From Ignelater luminosus (taxonomy: Eukaryota > Arthropoda > Insecta > Coleoptera > Elateridae), in the NCBI GenBank assembly GCA_011009095.1, contig VTPC01007996.1:62001-126000 (forward strand): a DNA stretch of 64,000 nt, given 5' to 3'. Numbering within the stretch: the stretch's first letter is position 1; each line of letters opens with the position of its first letter. The notes below the pieces were generated by a model. The model had not been told where the DNA came from and made no database searches. It saw nothing but the letters and a program-made list of their open reading frames with translations. Position numbers and translations under genes: made by a program. Below, one piece after another: positions 11,759-23,745 of the stretch.

Positions 11759-14700
11759 ATATGATATCAACATACCGACAGTCAAAGACATTCAGAGATA
11801 ACTATTCGATTTTTGTTTTTGCAATAGCACTTTAAAGTATACTTTGAGAAAATGAAGTGCCTATGCATACAGAAAGTTGCAGCTTTATAACACAAACAGG
11901 TCAATACTCTCACATTAAGAACAAAGCGAATAATAGTCTATGATTTATCATCCCAGATTGCCTTTGACTATAACTTAGTTATTTCGACGTTTCACTATAT
12001 TGCACTTTATAGGTCTCCAAATAGGTATTTTCGATTTGGACAAAGCCCACATTAAAACTTCTCAGTAGTCATAATGATATAATTCTTTCTTTAATAATAG
12101 TAATAACAATATCATGGTTAACAACATCAACTTTCATGAGTATCTAGTTTTAAATTTTAAACAAATCCAATTTTATCCAAGTTTTAGCCTCCTCTAGGTC
12201 TTTTAAAGAGTTCCAGTAGAAAAAGTAATATTAGTCGAATGATCTTAATAATTCATAATGTGTTTGAAAAGATCATCAGGGTATAATCAATCAGACCGAT
12301 ATACTTTTCATTTTTGAGTTTTAATGGTAGTATATTGATTTCTTGAATTGGCATTGTATACTTCATTTATACTATCGCTATCCCTACTTAATCTTTTTTC
12401 CAAAATATTACCTCATGCCTTGGCTGTAGTATAATAGGGGTAATATTTAATCGCGTCAGTATCTGAATACATTAGTCTTCATTAGTACTAACCATTTCAG
12501 ATTTATTCAGGCGTTTACTTAATTTTGCATTTACATCTCGTGTCCAAATTCGACATCTTACTGTAATGTAAAGCTATAGATAAGAGAATGACAGGGTTGA
12601 ACTGGCCCGAGGTATTGGAAGTCTTAAAACTCCGGGGCAAATCCATTCTGGGGGCCAAGTACAACCAAAATCCAAAATCTCAACCTTTCGTCAGGTCAAA
12701 AAATAGGTAATCAATATTGCGTACGGGATTATTCAAAACGGTGATTCCACAGGTCATGCTAAGTAAAAAAGGTTCTTACGAATGTAGATCTTCTCGAAAA
12801 GATATAAAGTGTGTTTTTTGGATTATTTCATCAAATTCTCAATAGTCCGGAGTACCTTGCTAGTTACTACACAGAATGACCTATAGAATGCCCTTTGAAA
12901 TTTTATTCACACTCGCCGTTCTGTCTCTGGAAAATGATACTGACTCTAGTTACAAAAAATGTTAATAGATATGTGTATCAATATCTATGGCTCAAATGAC
13001 CAAATAAAGAACTACTTTTATAATTGGAACCTCATTACTTTACTGCATCACTCTACAAATAAGAATATTAATCAAATAATAATTAAAATAGTGTCGTGAT
13101 TCATTTTATTAATTTCTTTTTTTATCAAATAATAAACTACTACCTTCTGCTTGTGTGATTTTGTTCAGTCACAACCATTCTTTCGGTAAATTAGCAACAT
13201 CGTTGTCTTTTTATAGAAATTCCTACTTCCTACGCATTTCCCTTCCACTATAATTTTTTTGTTTTTAACCACAGTATTTTCATACCTGCTTAACTAATTA
13301 TACATCATAGCAAAATCATCAGGTGGGTACATAAAAGCGCGTACCCAGATGCAACTTATCAAAATGCTTCTTTTACATATAATAATAATAATAATTTTAG
13401 TAACTCTATTTACAAATGATATAAAAATAAGTGGTAATAATGACCTGGAAGTCAATTATGATGAAATTTTATATTATTTTCCGTATACAACATATAATTT
13501 TACACTTAAGCAATAGAACCCACCTCTTGGACTCGAATCTAAATTAGATAGAATTATATTTATTATTTAATATGTCAAATTTAGGATGTTTTTTGCCACT
13601 TTATCCTGTAACATGTGAGCAATAACATAGGACTCATCTCGGCTTAAACTTGCCTGCTCCATAAACCTATGAGCAAGGCACATCGGTAGAATAATTTTCA
13701 TAAAAATCGTAGGCGGGTTACTAAGGTAACAACATGAAGTACAGCTCCAGGAAATTATAAGGAAATACAAGCATGGGTTTTATATTACTAGCAATTTCCG
13801 TTGGTTTAAAAAAAATTTCAATAACATTTTTCGATGCTGAAACAGAGCGTCATTATTCTGTTAAAAACTTTTTAGTGTGTTTTAATTTTTCGATTCGAAC
13901 AAGATATGAATATGGCCGGTTTATCTTCCTACGCGTTATATATATGTAAATTCAGGAATTTTATTGCTAATTATTTACAAAAAAGGTTGATTAATATATA
14001 ATTGCCATTTGGATGATCCTATATTCTAAATTTGAAAACCAGTAGAACAAACAAATCATCATTAACATAGAAATGTTTGCTTAAGCTTGCACAGTTTGTG
14101 TGAGGAGGATTTGATTTCTTGTAATTAGTATTAGGTTAGTTAAAACCTCCATTTCCTCACATCTAACTAACCAAATAATTCCGTAATCAAACTTCTTGAT
14201 CCACGACGCTTAAGAGAACTACCGATGACCTATCTCCACGTTTCTTAATTTAGACTAACATAATTGTACTACGTTTTAAAGTAATTTAGTTGATTCTTTT
14301 AGACATAATAAATTCGGTTCAAAAATGAAAATGTAGGTAGATAGATTTCAATTCTAGGAATTTCCAATGCGTTAAAGTTAAAACAAGCTTATAATACATT
14401 TTGGGGAAAAGATTTCGTTTTAATACCACAACTGTTTTAATTTTGACAAATTTTAGTCCGGTTTTTCAAGTTTTATTTTCAAGTATGGAGGCCCCTGTAG
14501 AATATAAAAATTAATCACTTTTTTTTTGTTAAAAATCAAAGATCAATGATCTGTATAAAACATGTTTCAAATGTTTTGGTCAATTTAATACTTAATGAAT
14601 GCACGTGAATTGGGTCAGCTACTAATGTGAATGGTACTTATAAATTTTCACTTTTAGGGAAAAGCCGTTTAGTGCTATCGTATGTTTGTAAAAACGCAAG

Positions 14701-15659
14701 AATTTCATTAAATAACAATAACAGTTTATTATATTACCATATTGTTAATTTGTTACCCTTTAACAATTATGATCGTTTGAATTTCCTCTTACCTAAGCCG
14801 GAAATATACATTATGCTGGCTTGCCGCCTATTTAAGCCTGACAGATGCTGATTATTCGAGGAGATAATGGATATTACATACCATTCTTTGAAACAGAATA
14901 CTGTGCGTGAGTAGGATACTGGATTTATGCGATTAAGTGGAAGTTTACATTGGGATTATGTTATGCGTTCGATTGTGAAGTGTATATGTAGATATCTAAG
15001 TCGTCGATGTATATACTCTAATTATCCTGATAAAAATGTGCGTATCTAATATTTTATATTTCCAATTTCTGTTATTGTTTTTCCAATAATTGAAAGGTTA
15101 TCTTTATTTCTCTCTAATGCATAAATCATATAATTTTAATCACTATCGAATTTCTTGAATGTTATGTCTCCAGGAAATTAGTCTCAATTATTTATTCACG
15201 TCAGATAATGTCGACCCCATTATTACGTGAATTGAAGTATAAAACATTGATTAAAGAAATACATAATTTCAGAATTTGTTAGGTGGGCGAACTTAGTATA
15301 GAAAATTCGGTAATCTTTTCATAAAAATTCTTCTTTGTAACCTTGATAAATATATTTATCAATATTATCAATGCCAGTGAAAGTACCATTAATAAATTAT
15401 ATTCTTCCATGTATTTCCTCGTTTAATTACTTTTTTAGTTAGTAGTTTTAGGAAATTACCTAATACATTGCAAATATTATATTTTTATCGCTCCACGTGC
15501 TTTTAAATTCCATTCGAGTGTGTACTATATTTATTTAAGTGATTGTCATATTTACTTCCAGTTACCCTTTTTAATAATGGGCTCGTCTCCAGATACACAG
15601 ATAATTTCTAAATTCATTAACTCTTTATAAAAACCACTAGACAGACTTTCACTCTAAAA

Positions 15660-15790
15660 TAAGGGTTTGGAAAAGGGACCGCCGCCCTGCCGAGTAGAGA
15701 TATCTTCAGACCTTACCCTTGGCCGGTTTCCGCAGCGTAACACCCCCATTTGAAAGAGTAGGTCAGGGTCGGAACTTAAATTGATGGTTT
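15660..15790. promoter_or_regulatory. GC-richer island with tandem nuclear-receptor half-sites
   Basis: This block is visibly richer in G+C than its surroundings. TAGGTCA is followed without spacer by GGGTCG (15759-15771), giving a DR0-like pair. The 5' bases AGAG before TAGGTCA make a one-mismatch match to the HR3/ROR-type extended half-site. A CCGGTTT (15723-15729) resembles a Grainyhead site. It is a candidate enhancer; no expression evidence is available from sequence. Confidence 0.35.
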
Positions 15791-18700
15791 AAATCGATGT
15801 TCTGTCTCCCTCTAGTGCTTGTACATCGAATGCTATTAAAACGCTGGTTTTTAGTGGCCTTTTTGTTTTATGTGTGGCACGATAGCTGTAGAAAATTTTA
15901 TTTTATACAAAAGGGGTAATTCGTTACTTCATTACCCTTTTAAATGAATTTAAATCTGCGTAAATGATTGTAATTAATTCCTGGTAAATTTGTTATGTTA
16001 AAAGTTGAGATTTCTGCAATAGCTAGAATGTATTCAATGTTTTGTGTGCATGTTTAACCTTCTATACTGCGCATTACGTTTTATGTGTAACCATAACAAG
16101 CACGAGATGATGGATTACTTCAATCTATTTAAGGTGAAGAGACTTGAAAATTACCATGATAAAAAATTAAGAATACATTTGCGTAATGTGCTATAATTAG
16201 GAGTATTTATAAATAGTTGAATATAGCGCAATGTATTCCTAAACATTTATGGTATATAAAAAGTGCAAACTCGTTAATGCTAGCTTGAGACCTTTATGGA
16301 TTAATCTAATACATATCTTTTTACGTAACATCCTCTATTGTCTAGAATCATTGCAGAGGATTTCGGAACTGACTTGAAAAATTAGTGTAAATTCACTAAT
16401 CTCTATTTTTAGTTTTAAGTAACATAATACTATAAAATTCGTGTATTCCTAAGTTTTAAAAGCTTTATTGTTATGACGCACCTGTTATTATCATGATTAT
16501 ATAACAATCTTATTAATAGCCATAAATTAGCAAATAAATTACAAAATATTTCTTAAGGTATACTTAACCACTGTCAACGACACACGGTAGAGATAAATAA
16601 AATTTTTGAAGAAACCTAACCACACAAATAACATTATTATGCTGTTATTATGGAGCCATTGTCCCATCGTTTTCTTGTTAGATTTGTCAGACAAGGTCAT
16701 TACTATAGTTAACCAGTAGTATATTCTATATGATACTATATGTATGTGCATGTATTTAACATGCTAGAGTAAACAGAATGTTAAGAGACATTTCCGGATA
16801 TTCAAGCTGAACTCCCCCACCTGAATACTAACGTGCTATAATCACTACCTGTAGAATGTTCGTATGGTGTTAAAATTCGTCGTCCATGACGGAGGTCTTC
16901 ATTCTTTTTTATGGGTTTTTATCCGGCATACTGGTTCAGACAAACGAGTTAAGTTTTGATTTGTTTGTTGAAAAAGGACAAAGAATTCTGTACCAGTCTG
17001 TTTGATTTTAAAGAGTTCTTAGAGAGAGCATCTATTTAATGGAAAACTTCAAAAATAACAAATGCAATTTTATTAGAAAACCTCGAATTAAGATACAATT
17101 TTAGCGTCATATTTCCTATATAACAATAAAAACGCGTAATAGTTCATTTTTGCGTATAACAGCGCACCCAGAATAACTAACCTAATTTTTATAATCTTGT
17201 TTAATTGAATTAGATGATTCTTTTAATAGCATTAATCGAATAACAACTTAATCTAGATTAGTTTAGTGCAAATCTAACCTTAATTTTGTTTGACCAAGAT
17301 AATCCTATTTATGTGTATATCGAAAACCATATCGTCAAAATTTTGCAGATTAAGTGTAGGAAGTAGAGAAAGATCTAAGATAAATTATAAATATTGGTAT
17401 GCAACATAAAATGGAAAATCTCTCACTTCACCTAATTTTTTAATTGAAGTCTTGAATTTGAGAAGGATAAAGATTTAGCAAGTATTAATTAGTAACTAAG
17501 TGTGTTTAAGAACTGATTATCTATAAATTAAACAAGAATTTGTGAATAATGAAATTATTGTTAATACCAAACAAGTTAAATAATATAGTAGTAGGTATAC
17601 ACTGACTGGTTCTTAAGTTGTTGTGGTTGAACTTTCAGTGGTAGTCTTGATCAATTTTCCTACTTAACATATCATACATATAGAAATTGTTGCTCCAAGA
17701 CTTATGAATAACTATTACAATTATTACAATTTATTTTAACCAGTGTTAGTTTAAAACACTCAATACATTATATACCTGTTTTGGAAATTATGCAACCCTC
17801 AATAAAACGTATACAGTTAAATTTATAACCATTTCAATAAACGGTGACACAGAAAAAGCAGCCCTGCCTTGTAATGTCAGCAATAATAATACGAAGGTTT
17901 CAGGTTTCAGACTATTTGGCGCGTGACTGTGTTCACTTGGAAAAGCACTTGATTAATGCGGAACTGTAGTGGTGGCTTTGGATTACAATGCTATAATGCT
18001 AAACTTGAAACCTTCCCAGTCAGCTAAATGGACAAGGGCTTCTTTGTTTCTATTAACTAGCAGGGAAATACGAAGCGTCTGTTTAAAATTTCCTTCCCAG
18101 GAATCATGAAAATCCGTCTATCATTCCGTTTTATTGAAATATTCAAGTAGGCCTAGGTACTATGTAAAATCTATTTTCGGAAAAATCTAATAAAAAAAAT
18201 TTAAATACGATTATTTTTATGCCTTTATTATCAGTAACACAAACTATTGTTCTACATATTTACAGGTAGATATTGAAATGCAATATCCTGCTATGCTAAA
18301 CTTTAAAAGTAATTAAATACAAAAAATAACCTTTCATCTAAAATTTTCCGCGCATAGATTCAACGAACGTCCTTAGTAGCTTCCTACTGATAAAATGATA
18401 GTACGTCATTTATTCCTGCTTTCAAATTAATTGTTGTAGTATTACTGAAAGATTGCATAAATTAATTCACGACTCGTCCTTTCTTTAAGTTTATGCACTA
18501 TTTTTGTTATAAGGAAGGGATACACCTACGGTTTTATGGCCAAAAAATGTTGTTTATGTCTTGTTACTGAAATTTTAGTATCTACAGCCGGTTTATAATC
18601 ATCCACCCTGCCTTAAAGTAGGTCATAAAACGTGAGATAACCGTCCGTTCGTCATAACGGTACACCCTTACGGAATGCAGGGCCACCCCCTATAAAATAA

Positions 18701-19289
18701 CAGTATAGAAAAAGAGCAGTTTCTCTTTTACAATCCTATAAAAGTAGTACGAATGTTTGATTCTAGAAAAAGGGAACCTTTTAAATGTCATCTGTTGAGT
18801 ATTTCTTGGATCCTATGGAAAGCACTAATGTCGAAGTTTTGTAATTCGAGAATTTTTTTTGTGGGTTTAGAAAGTTTTACTTAAGAATTATTTAGGTTAT
18901 ACACGCAGCACTATAGTGTCTTTACTATTGTATAAATGTGTTTAATCGCATCATATCACGCTATGCTTAAGCCTTTGTTACATTAATTTTCAATTTTTAT
19001 TGAAATAAACGTAAATTGTAATTGGTCATACTAAGGTATAATTCCGATGTCCCTCAATGATACAAGAATTTAGCAAAAAAGTATTGTAGATGAATAATGA
19101 AATACTGCAGATTTATGAGATCGTTAGTATTATAGCAACCACTTAGTGTTTCCACCAAAACTTTCGCTAGTTTAACTAATCTGCTCATAGTTTGCACGTG
19201 TTTAGTTTTCGTAATTTTGTTAAATCGGTATTAAATTGCTTTATACGTGGCTTCCTATCTGATCGATTAATCAAGTTTTACGCTACATG

Positions 19290-19660
19290 GAAACCAAGCC
19301 GCGCCCTTGAGTTCTTCCCTAAAACATCTATATAACAACCATGTGTCCTCGTAAAGATCTCACCAGTTCGCAACGGAACAAACTTTTGTCTAAAAATGCT
19401 TAAAATGTGTATAATATCATTGCATTTCCGTAATCGTGCAAAATTCCCTCGCTAAATTCCTACTTCGTGAAATGGCACATCTAGTCTCATATTGCACCGT
19501 TCATGGGCGGCATGACGTCACAAATCGATGCGCGGTGCAATGACGTCACGAACTCGCGAGCGCGGCTTACGAAAGTGAGAGTGGTCGCGACGCGAATACT
19601 CTGTCGTTTTCTCATTCCTCTTTCTGCTTTAACTTTTCAGCCTACGCCCGTTTGCAGCTT
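19290..19660. promoter_or_regulatory. GC-richer island with twin perfect CRE sites; possible enhancer or alternative promoter
   Basis: Two identical ATGACGTCAC segments (CRE cores 19513-19520 and 19541-19548) lie 28 bases apart, separated by AATCGATGCG-type sequence and followed by a CpG-rich stretch to about 19600. A TATATAA lies at 19329-19335. A CCAGTTC that could act as an initiator lies near 19364, slightly further away than the usual spacing. CREB/ATF family factors bind TGACGTCA. Whether this is an enhancer of E74 or an internal promoter cannot be told from the sequence. Confidence 0.45.
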
Positions 19661-21029
19661 TGGTTTATGTCCCCAATATTTCTGACATATTATTCCTCAT
19701 TTTTCTCGGTACTCGAAATGTATTACGTTTAGATGATTGGAGTTTCGTACATAATAAAAATTTTTTCTTATATTTCTTTTCGTAACTAGAATAAGAATTT
19801 GAGAAATGTATCTTGATTTATGTGAAAAAAACTATATAAAAGAAAAGTACGGGAAGCACATGTCGCGTAATCTCTGAATAAAAGCAGAATGCTAATTGTG
19901 GAAAAACATTGAAGAAATCTTTTTTGGTATTTTCCCTTCCATCTTTACGTATGTATTTGAATTTCTCTTTATCACGTTATTACTAGCAACTTATTAAGAG
20001 TAGAAACCGTCTCCAAGAAGTTTGAAACAATTTTGAACTTCCGTTAAGTATATGAATAGAATGAAATCCGCAACGAATTTACAGAGTTTATATTGCTGCT
20101 TCTATGTGAAGCAGTGGGTAAATTTATGAGTTTACCAGGTGCTAGATATTAAAGAGAAACTGTTTTTAGGAATTATATTTACACTTGAATAATTAACATA
20201 GGGGATGATTTAAAAATAATTGTTTGCTCTTGATGGATTTTCGTATTCTAAATTCTAAGATAACAAATTTTTGTACTTAAATGAGTTTTCTCAAGATTCT
20301 CTGAGTTTTGCGCTTTCTATATAACCACTATTAATTGAGAACAGCAACTGAACGTATCCAAAGAAACATATTTTCAGCAAAGTAAGATTACTGGTATAAC
20401 CCATACATGCAATATAATCTTTATATTCCGACTCGAACATCATCCCAATAAAACTCCTTTACAAATCTCTATGGCAAAAATTTTGTTTTCGTGCGACCTC
20501 ATTCGAAAGTAAAAGCAGTACAATATAGTAATAAAGATGTTTTCACATTAATATTATAGAAATTTAAATTACAATAATCAATGCTAGCATTTTTATATTA
20601 ATACGGAAAAAAGAAAGTAAACTTCAATACATCAAAATTGCTCATTATGTATTAGCTAATCATAAATAATCATATGAAAAGAACGAAATCTGTTTGAGGT
20701 GTCCTCGAAATACTGTGTGATATCCGGGAGAATGTGTGGTGCACGAGGTGAATCTAAATTGCATTTAATTTAAATAATTATGTTTTATATTTTAAGTGTC
20801 TTTGAACTCATTTCTGCGAATTACAAAGCAGTTTTAAAAAATTTAAGTCACATCTGGTAATCATTAGTTTGTATCACTACCCTGTTGTTTCTCCAAGAAA
20901 CTCGTAAAAAATAATGTGATATGCTAAATAAAAACTGGTGTATTAAATATTGTACTTAATATGTGCAAAAGATAACACCTAGATGGTAAGATTATTTTTA
21001 TCTAACCCCATTTTAAAATATTGGAAGTT

Positions 21030-21060
21030 TACTTTTCTTCGCAGGTAACGGCCTTGACCT
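21030..21060 (+). promoter_or_regulatory. FTZ-F1-type site next to a strong acceptor-like sequence
   Basis: The minus strand reads TCAAGGCCG across 21049-21057, a full match to the FTZ-F1 consensus YCAAGGYCR. Read with the adjoining bases it is AGGTCAAGGCCG, which also contains a complete AGGTCA half-site. Just to the left, TTACTTTTCTTCGCAG|GTAACG has the shape of a weak ratchet splice site (junction 21044/21045). FTZ-F1 is an established regulator of ecdysone early genes; use of this site is inference. Confidence 0.35.
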
Positions 21061-22529
21061 ACAATGTACGTTTTTATCGTTTTCAAGTATTTCGTTATCG
21101 TTTTCGAATGAATTTATTAAATGGAGACAACTGTTTGTGTTTTGCAATGGAATTATGTATGACCTGTAAATGACAAGTGAAAAATAAAATCGTCTGCCAA
21201 AAACTTGCATATAGACAGAGATTTCGAAACAACAATGATAAAAAGTATTTTTTTCAAGTTAATTGAGTTTTATTATTTCTTATCTACTTGCAGGTCACTA
21301 TTTAAATGTATGCACTTTTGGGATTACGTATGTGAGATAACATTGCCCATTTATCTCTTTTTAATTGGTTCCTTGCATAAACCAGTTTGAAAAAATCCTT
21401 ATTTAGCTTCTAAAAATATTGCTTAGTTGGTTTCCGTGTTTGTAGGCGGAAAATATGCAAAATCGGCTTTGACTTACATAATACAACGTGTATGCAGTTT
21501 TCTATTTGTTCGATGTATTTACGTTGTAATTTACAATTTTGTAGTTCAAATAGAAAATCCTTGAACAACAACAATCAAAACGGTTATAAAAAGAAATAAA
21601 TGTAAAATTAGGTAAGATCCTTTAGACAGCGTACTCCCAATTTAAACAGAGCGGACAGTTTTGTATGACAGTGCGTAGCAACTGTACGCAGCGCAGGAAA
21701 AATATATAAATATGCAAACTGCACGAACGCATGTGCAAACTGACCTTAATATTTTTAAATTGCATTAAGTACTTGTGTCTGTCTGATCGTTAAAAAATAC
21801 GCTGTGACCCAAATACACAAGTCTGGGTTTTACGGCCGCCCGCGATTCTTGTGCAATATGAACAAGATTATTCGCAACTTTTCCTTTTTGTATGTTGGCA
21901 GTTGGCGCGCCTTATTTTTATTTATGCTCTTGATGTAACACGTAAAAATTAAATCATTTCATTGGCATTATTAATAAATTCATGTGTGTGTATTGTAACT
22001 AATTGCTCGATAGTTGGTCTAAATAAAAAGGAAAAATGCCCTACTTTTATTTACTATACTAACCCCATTCTGTTTGCTTCCTCAAAACAAACCATTTGTC
22101 ACTAAACGTTATTCTAAATTTATTTAGTTTTGCTCCCATTAATTTATTTTAAAATTCGCTAGGAATGTCTTCATGAAAAATGAGATATACTACCTGTAAA
22201 TAGTTTGTCTATATTGCTTTGTATAGGTGTATCTTAGTATTAGGAATACGCATGTTATAGAAACAACTGACTATGTTACATTTTGTTTGTACTTGCAATA
22301 GTTATAGAAGCAAATGCAGTTCTTTTTGTGATATAAGAATGTGATTTTCGAAGTGCTAATATCCGCCATTTTTAAACATGATATAACTCTTAACTCAGTG
22401 TAGCAACAGAACTATTTTTGTAGTTATTTGTACTATATGTACAATACAGGAAATGCCTCGGGCAGAACTGAAACTTGATTTTTAAGAAACAAAATTTACA
22501 TAAATATTATTTGTAACATAAATATGCAT

Positions 22530-23110
22530 TAAGTAGCCCGCTATGGTCAGCAGCGTTAGCGTTTATCCCGCTCCGGGCAAACTCAAATTTCAACTTCTTT
22601 TGTAGTCAGATTTTTATTAATAGTAATTCAAGAAAAAATATTCCCAGTCTCGGTTTTGCCAAATGTAGATCTTCAAAAGATTGATAAAAATTAGGGAAAA
22701 ATAGGCTGACCTTTAGCAACATTGAATAACCTATCGCTTGATGAGGATAGGAGTGAAGAAAGATGCTTTTACATGAGCAACTAACCTTATTGTAAGGTTG
22801 GGCTTCGTTTTTTTACTGGAGCACCTATAGCGTGCGCTTCGCCTTAGATTCGGTTACCCCTGCAGTAGTACAGTTTCTCCTTAACAAAAGATTCTCGATG
22901 TCAAACTATAATTATCACTTGTTAGTTATGAATAATGGTCATTGATTGGATAATTCCTGTAAACATCAAGTATTGATCTTTAGGCAGCCTCTACGTTGGC
23001 GTTGTGCCACTCCAGGAAAACTTAAACTTTGATCAATTACGTAAAGTAGTTCTCATAATTAACGTAAATCTATCGTTTCATGTAGTAAAGATGAATTTTT
23101 GAACCCATCA
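22530..23110. repeat. Possible diverged repeat relic (two loosely similar halves)
   Basis: Segments near 22545-22610 and 22985-23035 share a weak common pattern: GCGTTAGCG / GCGTTG, then CC-CTCC-GG-AAACT-AAA. The stretch between includes a GC-richer patch at 22795-22870. This looks like an old, decayed dispersed repeat. The similarity is too low to name a family or to give exact ends. Confidence 0.2.
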
Positions 23111-23618
23111 GCCTCGTTAATGTTATTGCGATGTTTTTACAACATCTAACAAGTATGGGAATGTTTTGATCCTGAATAAAAAAATTTTTACAAGAGACAG
23201 AATGGATAAAAAATGAGTTTCAGGCATAAAACAAAAAATATCTTAACCGTTACGGGATATTGATTAGGAAAAACCCAAGTAGACGAGCGATAGCATAGTA
23301 ATTCAAGTGCAATTTGCCAGCTGTGAAATGTTATGAAGCAATTGGTACAGTCCTGAATACTTTCTACTAGCTTTTGGTTTTTTAAGCGATTATAGGATTA
23401 TTGTAGTATAACATTTAAGTACCGTTTACTGCTTTATTACTAGGTACTTCGAGAGTTTGCTTATATTTTGAAAATGTTTTACAAAATACTTGGACCAACT
23501 AGAAATCTTGATACGAGAATGGAAATCTGTTCAAGTTTTTTCAAAGAAGAAAGATCACTGTCCCTCAGTACAACATATCAATAACACAGTAATATCCCCT
23601 ATGTTTGAGGTCGAAGTA

Positions 23619-23745
23619 CAGTCAACTCATAAAGTAATGTCGCAAAATGTTTTACACTTTACCGTTTAACTTCTCATTTAATTCCAAATTTTACATTTCA
23701 TAGATAGTAATCGATTAACCAAGATTATTAGGTTAGTATTATGGA
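23619..23745 (+). mobile_element. 5' part of a mariner-like MITE (truncated copy)
   Basis: It starts CAGTCAACTCATAAAG after a TA (23617-23618) and matches the left part of the element at 53290-53499, with scattered differences, up to about 23745. There the similarity ends, and no right terminal repeat follows. It is in the same orientation as the other copy. The divergence between them suggests old independent insertions. Confidence 0.8.

Noticed and set aside
12590-12680. GC-richer patch with CTCCGGGGCAAATCC-type sequence
   Set aside because: No frame, motif or repeat structure could be assigned. It may be an old repeat, but there is no direct evidence.
13525-13560. GACTCGAATCT, resembling a tRNA T-arm fragment
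   Set aside because: No cloverleaf could be built around it on either strand.
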